64,000 bases of DNA from Halioglobus sp. (lineage in GTDB: Bacteria; Pseudomonadota; Gammaproteobacteria; Pseudomonadales; Halieaceae): positions 1 through 64,000 of the forward strand of contig JAQWNG010000037.1 of NCBI GenBank assembly GCA_029246385.1, given 5' to 3'. Of this stretch, positions 1 through 8,217 are shown one piece after another (position 1 is the first letter of the stretch; every line of letters starts with the position of its first letter). The notes under the pieces were generated by a model that had not been told where the DNA came from, ran no database searches, and saw only the letters and a list, made by a program, of their open reading frames with translations. Position numbers and translations under genes: made by a program.

Positions 1-2019
1 CGCATTACTAAATTTATCCATTAGGGTCGCACAATGAGGCCCGGTTTGCTCATCCTGCCAGGCGCAAGTGAGGAAAACTGGCACCGTAATCTTGTCGACA
101 AATTTCGCCGGACTCAACGGATCAAGAATTTCAGGCTCATAATATTCGTAACTCAATGCTTTGCCGACAGCATCTACTGCTTGAGAGTGTAGCTGCTGAT
201 TCACTTCGCAGACGCTGCTCCCAAATGCTTCATATTCTGCAGACACCTGACTCCGCTCCCAGCCCTGACCGTAGGGCCGTGCTCCAGCCACTACCCTGTT
301 TGCCCATTCAAACGCGAAACCATTGTTGAAAATACCGCCCAGATTTAGCGTGGAAGCCGCGGTCTCTGCTATGACGGATAGTGGCGCAATGGCCGCCAGA
401 CTCGGCGGGCGCGCTTGAGCGACGAACAGTTGGCTAATACCAGAAAAAGAAAGACCTCCCATTCCAACTTTGTTGTCAAACACCCATGGCTGGGCCGCAA
501 CTGTTTCAATAATATCGTAACCATCCAAGACCTGCAGCGGCTCAAAATAGTCGTAGGCCCCTCCGGAGCAACCGGTGCCACGCATGTTAACCCCCACTGA
601 CGCATAGCCCATAAACCCAGCAATCAGCCCTGCAGGATGACTAGGCGCATCACATAGAACGGGCAGCAAACCACAAAAACCGGTTAAGCTGGCGTCCAGA
701 ACCGAGCCTGGCTTTGAGGGTTCATAACCGGAGTAATTGACAATCGTTGGATAGGGGCCGTCCTCAGGAGGCCCGGGTAAAAAAACATAGGCGGACAGTC
801 GAGTACCATCGCGCGTGGTAATGTAATTAAAGCCGGGCTGCAGCGACTGGCTCTGATAAAAATTTGCGTCCGGAAGGCTCCCCTCGGGTGACCATACTGC
901 GAGATTTTCCAGACCCCTCACCGGATTACTCTCGGTCTCTCGCACCGAGTAACCACTACCCGCTGGCAAGCTGCGGAAGATTAGGCTACCCATCTCATCG
1001 GTTTCGCCGCTAGAAATTTTATCACCCGCGACATTATAAACCGCGAGTTGCAAGCCCACTTGGGCATCCGTGACGTGAAGCTGGTTGACGCTTTCACGGA
1101 CCGAAAAATTAGCGGCCTGCAGCGAGTCGTCGGGACCGGCATCTATGACGCCTTCGTTGCCATCATCGGGATCCACCGCCATGCCTTTCTCGCGGCACAG
1201 AACATCACACTCATCTGGCGCACCGTCGCCGTCTGAGTCCAACAGGCCGTCCAAGCTGATCAGAGGATACGTGTCTATAGCATCTGCAATGCCGTCGTTG
1301 TCGTCGTCCAAATCCGCCGCCATGCCTTTATCGCGGCAGAACACATCACATTCATCTGGCGCACCGTCACCATCTGAGTCCAGCAGGCCGTCCAAGCTGA
1401 TCAAAGGATACGTATCCACAGCATCTGCAATACCGTCGTTGTCATCATCCAAATCCGCCGCCATGCCTTTATCGCGGCAGAGCACATCGCACTCATCTGG
1501 CGCACCGTCACCATCTGAGTCCAACAGGCCATCCAAGCTGATCAGAGGATATCTGTCTATAACATCCGCAACCCCGTCATTATCGTCATCCAAATCGGCC
1601 GTCATGCCTTTATCATTGCATAGCGGGTCACAGTCATTTGGCGCACCGTCACTATCTGAGTCCAACAGACCGCCCAAACTGATCAGCGGATATGTATCTA
1701 TAGCATCTGCAATACCGTCATTATCGTCGTCTGGATCAGCGACTAAGCCCTCACCAACACATGATGAGTCACAACTATTTGGAGCCCCGTCACCATCAGT
1801 ATCTAGGCGACTATCTAGCACGATTGGCAGAGGGCTATCTGAGTTGGCGTTGTTAGAGTCACTAGACGAGTCACATGCGGCAATACCCACAGCCATTAGT
1901 CCCACCAGTAATGCCTTGAGCCCCTGCTTGAGATGATGTTGGCTCACGCTAACGGCACAAAAACGCTGCGGTCGACACAAACACTGCTTCGCCGAATTCC
2001 CATTTTCTGAGTATTGCAT
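1..2019 (-). CDS. Secreted lipoprotein hydrolase, CocE/NonD (X-Pro dipeptidyl-peptidase S15) type, with thrombospondin type 3 repeats; 3' end cut by window
   Basis: Open for 673 codons from an ATG at 2019 and runs off the left edge. A hydrophobic leader ends in a lipobox (IAAC, Cys49), so it is probably a lipid-anchored envelope protein. Residues about 73-295 are four full and one partial 47-residue acidic repeats rich in DxDxDG calcium-binding loops and paired cysteines (thrombospondin type 3). From about residue 345 the sequence is an alpha/beta hydrolase of the CocE/NonD family, with RGTGCSGG at 480-487 and the nucleophile elbow GLSFSG (Ser524). The family cleaves esters or X-Pro peptides; the substrate cannot be told here. 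The acid and His of the triad lie beyond the window. GAGG lies 10 nt before the ATG; a GTG further in would give a shorter 25-residue signal but lacks a ribosome site. Confidence 0.85.
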   Translation of the reverse strand, partial: MQYSENGNSAKQCLCRPQRFCAVSVSQHHLKQGLKALLVGLMAVGIAACDSSSDSNNANSDSPLPIVLDSRLDTDGDGAPNSCDSSCVGEGLVADPDDDNDGIADAIDTYPLISLGGLLDSDSDGAPNDCDPLCNDKGMTADLDDDNDGVADVIDRYPLISLDGLLDSDGDGAPDECDVLCRDKGMAADLDDDNDGIADAVDTYPLISLDGLLDSDGDGAPDECDVFCRDKGMAADLDDDNDGIADAIDTYPLISLDGLLDSDGDGAPDECDVLCREKGMAVDPDDGNEGVIDAGPDDSLQAANFSVRESVNQLHVTDAQVGLQLAVYNVAGDKISSGETDEMGSLIFRSLPAGSGYSVRETESNPVRGLENLAVWSPEGSLPDANFYQSQSLQPGFNYITTRDGTRLSAYVFLPGPPEDGPYPTIVNYSGYEPSKPGSVLDASLTGFCGLLPVLCDAPSHPAGLIAGFMGYASVGVNMRGTGCSGGAYDYFEPLQVLDGYDIIETVAAQPWVFDNKVGMGGLSFSGISQLFVAQARPPSLAAIAPLSVIAETAASTLNLGGIFNNGFAFEWANRVVAGARPYGQGWERSQVSAEYEAFGSSVCEVNQQLHSQAVDAVGKALSYEYYEPEILDPLSPAKFVDKITVPVFLTCAWQDEQTGPHCATLMDKFSNA
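1135..1803 (-). repeat. 141-bp in-frame tandem repeat encoding TSP3 calcium-binding units
   Basis: Four complete 141-bp units plus one partial unit lie head to tail. The phrase coding YPLISL recurs exactly every 141 bp. Units 3, 4 and 5 are nearly identical in DNA; units 1 and 2 (nearest the lipobox) have diverged. Each unit encodes 47 residues with two Asp-rich loops and two Cys. The unit is a multiple of three, so copy-number change keeps the reading frame. Confidence 0.92.
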
Positions 2020-2187
2020 GAGTGTCTAACCTCACAATTTATTGAGCATACACACCGTGGCGTAAATCGCCGACCATATTCAGCCACAGCCAGTGAATCC
2101 TGCGCCTCCCCTGCAACAAAATCATAGCAAGGTTGACGACTAAATTTAAGCCCAAGGCATTGGCTTGGTGTAAGTGATTAGCACGTT

Positions 2188-2261
2188 TGGAGGCTCGGGC
2201 CGGAATCGAACCGGCGTACGCGGAGTTGCAGTCCACTACATGACCACTCTGCCACCGAGCC
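2188..2261 (-). tRNA. tRNA-Cys (GCA)
   Basis: 74 nt including an encoded CCA. The acceptor stem GGCTCGG pairs with CCGAGCC, the anticodon loop reads CTGCAAC (GCA), and the T-arm has GGTTCGATTCC. It lies 10 bp downstream of tRNA-Gly and is probably co-transcribed with it. The 168 bp between it and the hydrolase start show nothing recognisable beyond that gene's ribosome site. Confidence 0.95.
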
Positions 2262-2271
2262 TAATCGGGGA

Positions 2272-2347
2272 TGGAGCGGGAAACCGGGTTCGAACCGGCG
2301 ACCTCAACCTTGGCAAGGTTGCGCTCTACCAACTGAGCTATTCCCGC
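2272..2347 (-). tRNA. tRNA-Gly (GCC)
   Basis: 76 nt with encoded CCA. The acceptor GCGGGAA pairs with TTCCCGC, the D-arm is AGCTCAGTTGGTAGAGC, the anticodon is GCC and the T-loop is GTTCGAACC. The order pgsA, tRNA-Gly, tRNA-Cys is what I recall from pseudomonads. Confidence 0.96.
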
Positions 2348-2388
2348 ATACAACAGCCGCATAAAAGTCCGCGCCTAAGAGTGCCGTT

Positions 2389-2416
2389 ATTGTATGCACC
2401 GCATCTTTAGAGTCAA
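2389..2416 (-). promoter_or_regulatory. Sigma-70 promoter for tRNA-Gly/tRNA-Cys
   Basis: On the minus strand TTGACT (2416-2411), a 16-bp spacer, then TACAAT (2394-2389). A GC-rich stretch follows, and the tRNA-Gly 5' end is about 42 bp downstream of the -10 hexamer. Position and quality suit a stable-RNA promoter. It was read by eye only. Confidence 0.6.
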
Positions 2417-2449
2417 GGGAATTCCAAAAAAACCCTGCAACTAATTGAA

Positions 2450-3022
2450 TTAGATAGTTTTATCCTGTTCTTTAATCACTGTCCAGGCCGCTTTAAGGTA
2501 GACCACCATAGACCACAGGGTAAGAACCGCTGCGGTGTATAGCACAACGTAGCACAGTGCCAGTTGCCAGTCTTCATCCCCCCGCGGGCCAATCGCCAGT
2601 AACCCGGTGATCGCAGTCATCTGAAAACCGGTCTTAACCTTGCCTATATAGGAGACCGCAACAGATGTGCGCTCTCCAAGCTCTGCCATCCACTCGCGCA
2701 AAGCCGACACCACAATCTCACGCCCAATAATCACGCAGGCGGCCAACGTAAACAGCAGCGTATCATGGCGCTCAACGAGCAGCACCAGCGCAATAGTGAC
2801 CATTAATTTATCAGCAACCGGGTCGAGAAAGGCACCAAAAGCGGTCATCTGGCCAAGCCGTCTAGCAAGGTAACCATCAACCCAATCGGTTATCGCTGCA
2901 AAGGCGAAAATGCCCGCTGCAAACAGCAAATGATTTTTGAAAGGAAGATAGAACACCAGCACCAAAACGGGAATTAGAAAAATCCTGAAAATAGTCAGCG
3001 CATTGGGAATAGTAATAGGCAA
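2450..3022 (-). CDS. pgsA: CDP-diacylglycerol--glycerol-3-phosphate 3-phosphatidyltransferase
   Basis: 190-residue inner-membrane enzyme that makes phosphatidylglycerophosphate, the committed step to phosphatidylglycerol and cardiolipin. The CDP-alcohol phosphotransferase signature is complete near residues 46-72: DGYLARR, then G and the two Asp of FLDPVADKL. Several hydrophobic helices span the rest. The start is TTG (3022), giving MPITIPNALT, which aligns with the usual family start; AAGGA lies about 11 nt upstream. It follows uvrC on the same strand, separated by 281 bp holding a possible terminator and promoter, so it may be transcribed apart from uvrC. Confidence 0.95.
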   Translation of the reverse strand: MPITIPNALTIFRIFLIPVLVLVFYLPFKNHLLFAAGIFAFAAITDWVDGYLARRLGQMTAFGAFLDPVADKLMVTIALVLLVERHDTLLFTLAACVIIGREIVVSALREWMAELGERTSVAVSYIGKVKTGFQMTAITGLLAIGPRGDEDWQLALCYVVLYTAAVLTLWSMVVYLKAAWTVIKEQDKTI

Positions 3023-3087
3023 GTGCTTTGATATCCTTGAAAACTAACCATCGTGAGTGTCAAGTATGCATGACCAATCTATAGGGC

Positions 3088-3117
3088 ATACTAACCTATA
3101 GCCACATCCTTATTCAA
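3088..3117 (-). promoter_or_regulatory. Possible promoter of pgsA
   Basis: Minus strand TTGAAT (3117-3112), an 18-bp spacer and TAGTAT (3093-3088), about 65 bp before the pgsA start. Four of six -10 bases match consensus. Supported mainly by the terminator-like hairpin just upstream. Confidence 0.35.
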
Positions 3118-3186
3118 ACACCGCACCGAGGGAGTACCCCATCTGCCCCCGATGGAGATGCGTTAGCAGGCTCACAAGCGCAACCG

Positions 3187-3220
3187 AAAAAATGTGTCCA
3201 GCCACCCTCGCCCGCTGACA
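3187..3220 (-). terminator. Rho-independent terminator-like hairpin after uvrC
   Basis: Minus strand TGTCAGC, an 11-nt loop and GCTGGACA (one bulged G), followed by CA and six T residues. It lies about 85 bp past the uvrC stop. The bulge and long loop make it moderate rather than strong. Confidence 0.5.
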
Positions 3221-3303
3221 ACCGAGCTTATATGGCGATAGCGCTGTCACCTAAAATGTCAGATAAGAGCAGGTTATGTGAGCTTGCGTCTACAACAATA
3301 TTG

Positions 3304-5124
3304 TTATGTGTTATGCAAATGGTCATATATCTGCTGCGCAGTTGCCGCGCTAATGCCTGAAATCTTTTTTAATTCATCAATATTTGCATTCTGCACGCCT
3401 TGTGTACTCCCGAAGTGCCGCAGCAGTTCGCGGCGGCGCTTAGCACCGACACCGGGAATGTCCTGCAACGCTGAGCGCTGCCGAGCTTTATCGCGGCGGC
3501 CACGATGACCGGTAATGGCGAAGCGATGCGCCTCATCGCGTATATGCTGTATCAGGTGCAGGGCTGGATGGTCTGGTGGCAACTGAATCTGCTCACCGGT
3601 TTCGCCGTTGAGCAGCGTTTCAAATCCCGCCTTGCGGGTGACACCTTTTGCGACACCTACAACCTCAACGCCACAGACCTGCAGATCATTAAGTACCGAC
3701 ATGGCCTGAGAAACCTGACCTTTACCTCCGTCAATCAGAAGCACATCAGGCATTTTAGCCTCTGCTGTCTTAAGCCTTTTATAACGACGCTCCAGAGCCT
3801 GATGCATTGCACCGTAGTCATCGCCCGGTGTGACACCCTCAATATTAAATGTGCGATAGTCCACCTTGCACGGCCCATGCTGATCAAACACGACACATGA
3901 AGCAACTGTCGCCTCACCGGAACTGTGACTGATGTCAAAACACTCCATGCGCTCCGGCAGTTGCGGTAAACCCAACAAGTCCTGCAAGCCTTGCAGGCGT
4001 CCCAGCATAGTCTGGCGCCCGGCCAAGTGCGCGACGAGATTAGTTTCCGCTGTTTGCTGTGCCAGCATTAACCATTGCGCGCGTGACTCGCGTACTCGGA
4101 TACGCAACTTCACTCTTCGTTCAGCCTGCACCGAGAGTGCTTGGGAAATTATACCAGCACTGTCCGGCTCTGCATTGACGATAATTTCTGCGGGGATCGC
4201 TCTACCCAATCCGAGATAAAACTGGGGAATAAATGCCGCCAGCAGCTGCTCAACACCCTCCTGCAGCTTTAGCGGTGGGTAGTACGTTTTGCTGCCTAGT
4301 ACCCTTGCCTCTCTTACAAAGAGCACCTGCACACATGCTCGCCCGTGTGACGCGGCAGCCGCAATAATATCAAGATCTCCGCTCACACCCTCAATACCCT
4401 GACTCGCTTGCACATGCTGCAGATGACTAATCTGATCGCGATATACTGCCGCTTTTTCATAGCCCAGCTGTGCTGCAGCTTGCTCCATATCGTCTGCTAA
4501 TCGCACCATCAGCTCCTGAGATTTTCCACTCAAAAATAACTTCGTACTGTCAACCTGTTGAGCGTAGTCATCCTTCGTCACCATACCTACGCAAGGCCCG
4601 CTACAACGGTCTATTTGGTATTGTAGACAGGGGCGTGATCGATTCTTGAAGTAACTATCCTCGCACTGCCGCACTTTGAATACTTTTTGCAAGAAATGCA
4701 TAGATTCACGCACTGCCCCAGAACTGGGATAGGGGCCAAAGTACTGGCCTTTACGTCTCTTGGCGCCACGGTGCATTGCAATTCTCGGGAACTCATCGTC
4801 ATTCGAAAGAAAAATATAAGGATAAGATTTATCGTCACGTAATAGAACATTGTAAGGCGGCTGCTGTGTCTTGATCAGATTGTGTTCCAGCAGCAGCGCA
4901 TCAACTTCCGTCGTTGTCACAGTCACTTGTATATCCTGAATTTTAGCCACCAGAGCCATCGTTTTATCCGTGAGTCCGCTGGCTCGAAAATAACTTCCGA
5001 CACGATTCTTTAGATTTTTAGCCTTACCAACATACAACAGCCCACCCGCACCGTCATACATCTGATAGATACCCGGACGTGTCGTCAGCGTTTTAACAAA
5101 CGCTTTATGATCGAAATTAATCAC
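3304..5124 (-). CDS. uvrC: Excinuclease ABC subunit C
   Basis: 606 residues, the usual UvrC length. It is the dual-incision nuclease of nucleotide excision repair, acting on UvrB-DNA complexes. An N-terminal GIY-YIG nuclease is visible (GIYQMYD and LLYVGKAKNL, about residues 18-40), then a UvrB-binding UVR segment near 200-235, the C-terminal RNase H-like nuclease (ECFDISHSSG) and two helix-hairpin-helix motifs at the end (IPGVGAKRR, ISGISAATA). The start is GTG at 5124, whose last two bases begin the murB TGA stop (GTGA), so translation is probably coupled to murB. In pseudomonads uvrC follows gacA; here murB takes that place. Confidence 0.97.
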   Translation of the reverse strand: MINFDHKAFVKTLTTRPGIYQMYDGAGGLLYVGKAKNLKNRVGSYFRASGLTDKTMALVAKIQDIQVTVTTTEVDALLLEHNLIKTQQPPYNVLLRDDKSYPYIFLSNDDEFPRIAMHRGAKRRKGQYFGPYPSSGAVRESMHFLQKVFKVRQCEDSYFKNRSRPCLQYQIDRCSGPCVGMVTKDDYAQQVDSTKLFLSGKSQELMVRLADDMEQAAAQLGYEKAAVYRDQISHLQHVQASQGIEGVSGDLDIIAAAASHGRACVQVLFVREARVLGSKTYYPPLKLQEGVEQLLAAFIPQFYLGLGRAIPAEIIVNAEPDSAGIISQALSVQAERRVKLRIRVRESRAQWLMLAQQTAETNLVAHLAGRQTMLGRLQGLQDLLGLPQLPERMECFDISHSSGEATVASCVVFDQHGPCKVDYRTFNIEGVTPGDDYGAMHQALERRYKRLKTAEAKMPDVLLIDGGKGQVSQAMSVLNDLQVCGVEVVGVAKGVTRKAGFETLLNGETGEQIQLPPDHPALHLIQHIRDEAHRFAITGHRGRRDKARQRSALQDIPGVGAKRRRELLRHFGSTQGVQNANIDELKKISGISAATAQQIYDHLHNT

Positions 5125-6149
5125 AGATTAAAACCATATATGCGCGGCTCAATTTCTAGCGCTACACCAAATTTTTCATACACTGAGGCGACTATTTTAT
5201 TGGCCAGAGTCAATAGTTGTGCACCGCTGCCGCTGCCATAGTTGACCAGCACGAGTGCATGTTGTGGATGCACGCCTTGATCACCTGCTCGATGACCTTT
5301 CCATCCGCACTGCTCAATTAGCCATGCGGCAGACACTTTCACGCTACCGCTGCCCTGAGAGAAGCAGGGCAAATCGGGATGTTTGGCAAGCAACCTCGCC
5401 GCCGCCTCAGAGCGCAGTGATGGATTCTTAAAAAAACTGCCTGCATTGGGTTCAACCGAGGGGTCTGGTAGCTTACTACTGCGAATACCAACAACCGCGT
5501 CAAATACAGCCTGAGGCGTTGGCTCAATATGCGGGCGATCGGCAAAGAACGCCGCAAGAGCAGGATAGCCAATATTTACGCTGGGACGTCGTGACAGTTT
5601 AATGTCTATCGCAGTAATAACTAGCTGGTCTTTGCACTCACGCTTAAAAACACTATCTCGATAGCCAAACTGACATGCTGCGTTGTCTAGCGTCACCGGT
5701 TTATCATCCGCTATCCGTCTAGCGTGGACCCGCAATAGCAGCGAGTGTAATTCAACGCCGTAGGCGCCTATATTTTGAATCGGTGACGCTCCAACTGTGC
5801 CAGGAATCAGCGCAAGATTTTCAAGTCCGTAATAACCATTCTGTAACGTCCACTGCACCAACTTATGCCAGTTTTCGCCGGCAGCTACGCGTAAAATGAC
5901 ATCAGTATCAGAAGCGTCTAGTACTTCAATGCCGCGCACTGCCTGCTGCACCACTAGCGCCTGAACATCGCCGGCTAAAATGATATTACTCCCTTGCCCT
6001 AACACAACCACATCGACACCTGCAGTCCGTGCCCATGCAAGAGCCTCAAGCAGTTCAGCGTCATTGGTGACACAGGCAAAAGTGTCTGCTCGCGCGTGCA
6101 AGGCGAGCGTATTATGCTCGTACATGAGCTTATCGTGATAGAGCTTCAT
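5121..6149 (-). CDS. murB: UDP-N-acetylenolpyruvoylglucosamine reductase
   Basis: FAD enzyme of cytoplasmic peptidoglycan precursor synthesis; reduces UDP-GlcNAc-enolpyruvate to UDP-MurNAc with NADPH. 342 residues from the ATG at 6149 (MKLYHDK). Visible are the FAD-binding LGQGSNIIL, NLALIPGTVGASPIQNIGAYG, the catalytic-Ser region PNAGSFFKNP and a C-terminal QHALVLVN of the E. coli (type I) form. An upstream extension to 6212 is open but shows no homology. It sits between kdsB and uvrC, and its stop overlaps the uvrC start. Confidence 0.96.
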   Translation of the reverse strand: MKLYHDKLMYEHNTLALHARADTFACVTNDAELLEALAWARTAGVDVVVLGQGSNIILAGDVQALVVQQAVRGIEVLDASDTDVILRVAAGENWHKLVQWTLQNGYYGLENLALIPGTVGASPIQNIGAYGVELHSLLLRVHARRIADDKPVTLDNAACQFGYRDSVFKRECKDQLVITAIDIKLSRRPSVNIGYPALAAFFADRPHIEPTPQAVFDAVVGIRSSKLPDPSVEPNAGSFFKNPSLRSEAAARLLAKHPDLPCFSQGSGSVKVSAAWLIEQCGWKGHRAGDQGVHPQHALVLVNYGSGSGAQLLTLANKIVASVYEKFGVALEIEPRIYGFNL

Positions 6150-6278
6150 TGTCTCGTTTATACGGATAGTTAGACCTAGGCAACGAAGGCTCACAACATG
6201 TGCCGTGCGCACTCCTCGATAGGCACATATTGCCCACGCAATCGGATAGCGCGGCGGTGATCTGCTCGATAGCCACGT

Positions 6279-7043
6279 TCAACACTTTTCCTTTAATAAA
6301 GCACGCACCAGCAGCAAATCGTCATATGTATCGACGCCCGCAGGGACATTACAGGCTGCCCGATCGACATGAATGCCGACGCCATTATGCAAGGCACGTA
6401 ACTGCTCCAGGCTTTCTAATTGCTCCTCGGGTGCAGGGGACCAGCTAACAAACTGATGTAAAAACGCAACGCGGTAAGCATAAAGACCTATGTGACGGTA
6501 CCAACGTCCAACATTGGGCATTACATTCCGCGCTTGCATAAACGCATCCCTCGGCCATGGGATAGGTGCTCGGCTAAAATATAAAGCCATTCCCTGCGCG
6601 TCGCTGACCACTTTAACCACGTTAGGATTTATGAGGTCATCCACACCGTCAATATCCTCGCACAGCGTAGCGATACCAGCAGGCGGATGTTCATTTAGAT
6701 TTGCCGCGACCTGATCAATAACTTGCGGCGGAATAAGTGGTTCGTCGCCCTGCACATTTATCACAATATGATCGGCAGCCAAGCCCAGCTCTGCACTGAC
6801 TTCTTGCAGGCGGTCTGTGCCAGACGCATGTTCTACAGATGTCATACATACTTGCGCACCAAAAGCACGAGCGACCTCATATATACGTCTATCATCGGTT
6901 GCAATCACGACCTGATCGGCTCCGCTAAGACCCGCCTGCTCCCAGACTCTTTGCACCATCGTCTTGCCCTGTATCTCGAGCAAAGGTTTACCTGGCAATC
7001 GGGTCGACCCATAACGCGCCGGTATAACTACTGTGTATGCCAT
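6279..7043 (-). CDS. kdsB: 3-deoxy-manno-octulosonate cytidylyltransferase (CMP-KDO synthetase)
   Basis: 254 residues. Activates KDO with CTP for transfer to lipid A in the lipopolysaccharide inner core. The nucleotide-binding start [15 protein letters not shown] is at residues 7-21; [12 protein letters not shown] and a HIGLYAYR segment are also typical. The ATG at 7043 has GGAGG 5 nt upstream, which decides it over the earlier in-frame start at 7088. It lies 31 bp after exbD. Relatives often have lpxK and a small Trm112-like gene between exbD and kdsB, and a tyrosine phosphatase before murB; none fit here. Confidence 0.96.
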   Translation of the reverse strand: MAYTVVIPARYGSTRLPGKPLLEIQGKTMVQRVWEQAGLSGADQVVIATDDRRIYEVARAFGAQVCMTSVEHASGTDRLQEVSAELGLAADHIVINVQGDEPLIPPQVIDQVAANLNEHPPAGIATLCEDIDGVDDLINPNVVKVVSDAQGMALYFSRAPIPWPRDAFMQARNVMPNVGRWYRHIGLYAYRVAFLHQFVSWSPAPEEQLESLEQLRALHNGVGIHVDRAACNVPAGVDTYDDLLLVRALLKEKC

Positions 7044-7074
7044 GCAAGCCTCCGTATAATACAGTAGGGTTAAG

Positions 7075-7524
7075 TCAGCGAGCGTCACGACTGTCAGACG
7101 ATGCTGACGAAGCAGATGGCTGCCTAGTGGTGATTGTCAAATGCACATGCCCCGTCTGACCCGCGGCATCCATTGCCTTAACAACATCCTCATGCGCGGC
7201 CTTTGCATCCGCTACGATGGACACAGGCAGAGTCGCGTCCCCAACGGATAGCCTGTAGATTGCCGCTTGCAAGGTCTGCTTTTGACTGTCAACCAACAAT
7301 TGGCCATTCACGCGATAGATGCCAGATTCATCGATCAATATCTCAATAGGTTTCTCTATAGCCTGTGTTGGCTGGCCCTGAGCTTCAGGTAAATTGATAC
7401 TCAGCTGGGTCTCACGAGTAAACGTGGTTGAAACCATGAAAAAAATTAACAGCAAAAAAACAACATCGATCAGCGGCGTCAGGTTAATCCCGACCTCTTC
7501 ACGCGTGTGCCGTCTGAACTTCAA
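7075..7524 (-). CDS. exbD: ExbD/TolR-family biopolymer transport protein
   Basis: 149 residues. Proton-channel partner of ExbB that energises outer-membrane or envelope processes. One N-terminal transmembrane helix carries the essential Asp in [15 protein letters not shown] (Asp20), followed by a periplasmic domain (SINLPEAQ). The start is TTG (7524) overlapping the exbB stop as TTGA, with AAGGA about 9 nt upstream, so it is probably translationally coupled. With comEC, exbB and kdsB it forms a conserved neighbourhood. The C-terminal Ser-rich tail is variable. Whether the pair serves TonB, Tol or a lipid system is not shown. Confidence 0.92.
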   Translation of the reverse strand: MKFRRHTREEVGINLTPLIDVVFLLLIFFMVSTTFTRETQLSINLPEAQGQPTQAIEKPIEILIDESGIYRVNGQLLVDSQKQTLQAAIYRLSVGDATLPVSIVADAKAAHEDVVKAMDAAGQTGHVHLTITTRQPSASSASSDSRDAR

Positions 7525-8144
7525 ACAGTCGCGTCCTTGTTTTCTTCACTGTGCAGCGCGTCAACCAATGTGATTGTCTCCCGCTCCAGTTCGACTACAA
7601 TCGCATCGATTTTACCAACAAAATAGCGGTGCATCACAATAGCAGGAATTGCTACGGTCAGTCCTGCAGCCGTCGTAATTAAAGCTTGGGAAATGCCTCC
7701 AGCGAGGGCGCTGGCATTACCGGTGCCTTGCATCATTATTTCAGAAAACACGTCAATCATACCCAGCACAGTGCCGAGCAACCCCAGCAGCGGTGCCACC
7801 GCGGCGATGGTGCCAAGCGTATTTAGATAGCGCTCTAAGTCGTGCACTACATGCGCAGCAGCTTCCTGAATGCTTTCCTTCATGACCTCCCGCCCGTGAT
7901 GTGCATTGACCAATCCCGCGGCTAAAATACGACCCAACGCAGAGGATTTTCGAAGTGTGCGAAGCTTAGATCCGTCTAGTTCACCTTGTTTCAGTTGTTG
8001 CCACACTGTTGCTAGCAAGTGCGGTGGTGCGATCTTCTTTGGATTGAGCGTATAGAGGCGGTCAATACAAATTGCCAGCACTAAAATAGAGCACAGCACT
8101 ATCAGTATCATCAGCCATCCGCCAGCCATTAACAGTTCAAGCAC
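7521..8144 (-). CDS. exbB: ExbB/TolQ/MotA-family proton channel protein
   Basis: About 207 residues from a GTG at 8144 (MLELLMAGGWLM), which matches the usual family start; the open frame extends to 8330 but that part overlaps comEC and shows no homology. Three transmembrane helices are visible: residues about 8-28, and the conserved pair around LGTIAAVAPLLGLLGTVLGM and SQALITTAAGLTVAIPAI. It works with ExbD as a proton-driven motor. The ribosome site before the GTG is weak, so the exact start is uncertain; an ATG at 8129 is the alternative. Confidence 0.88.
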   Translation of the reverse strand: MLELLMAGGWLMILIVLCSILVLAICIDRLYTLNPKKIAPPHLLATVWQQLKQGELDGSKLRTLRKSSALGRILAAGLVNAHHGREVMKESIQEAAAHVVHDLERYLNTLGTIAAVAPLLGLLGTVLGMIDVFSEIMMQGTGNASALAGGISQALITTAAGLTVAIPAIVMHRYFVGKIDAIVVELERETITLVDALHSEENKDATV

Positions 8145-8217
8145 AATTTCAACCAATAAACATTCAATACCCGAATAGTATACGACACCATAGGTTGAGC
8201 GTGAAGCGAGACGAAGG

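Noticed and set aside
1135-1803. Tandem repeats as a CRISPR array
   Set aside because: Units are 141 bp, in frame and without unique spacers; they encode protein.
1085-1936. Long plus-strand frame of Ser/Pro-rich repeats across the left end
   Set aside because: It is the antisense of the TSP3 repeats; the minus strand gives a coherent lipoprotein hydrolase, and the plus frame has no homology.
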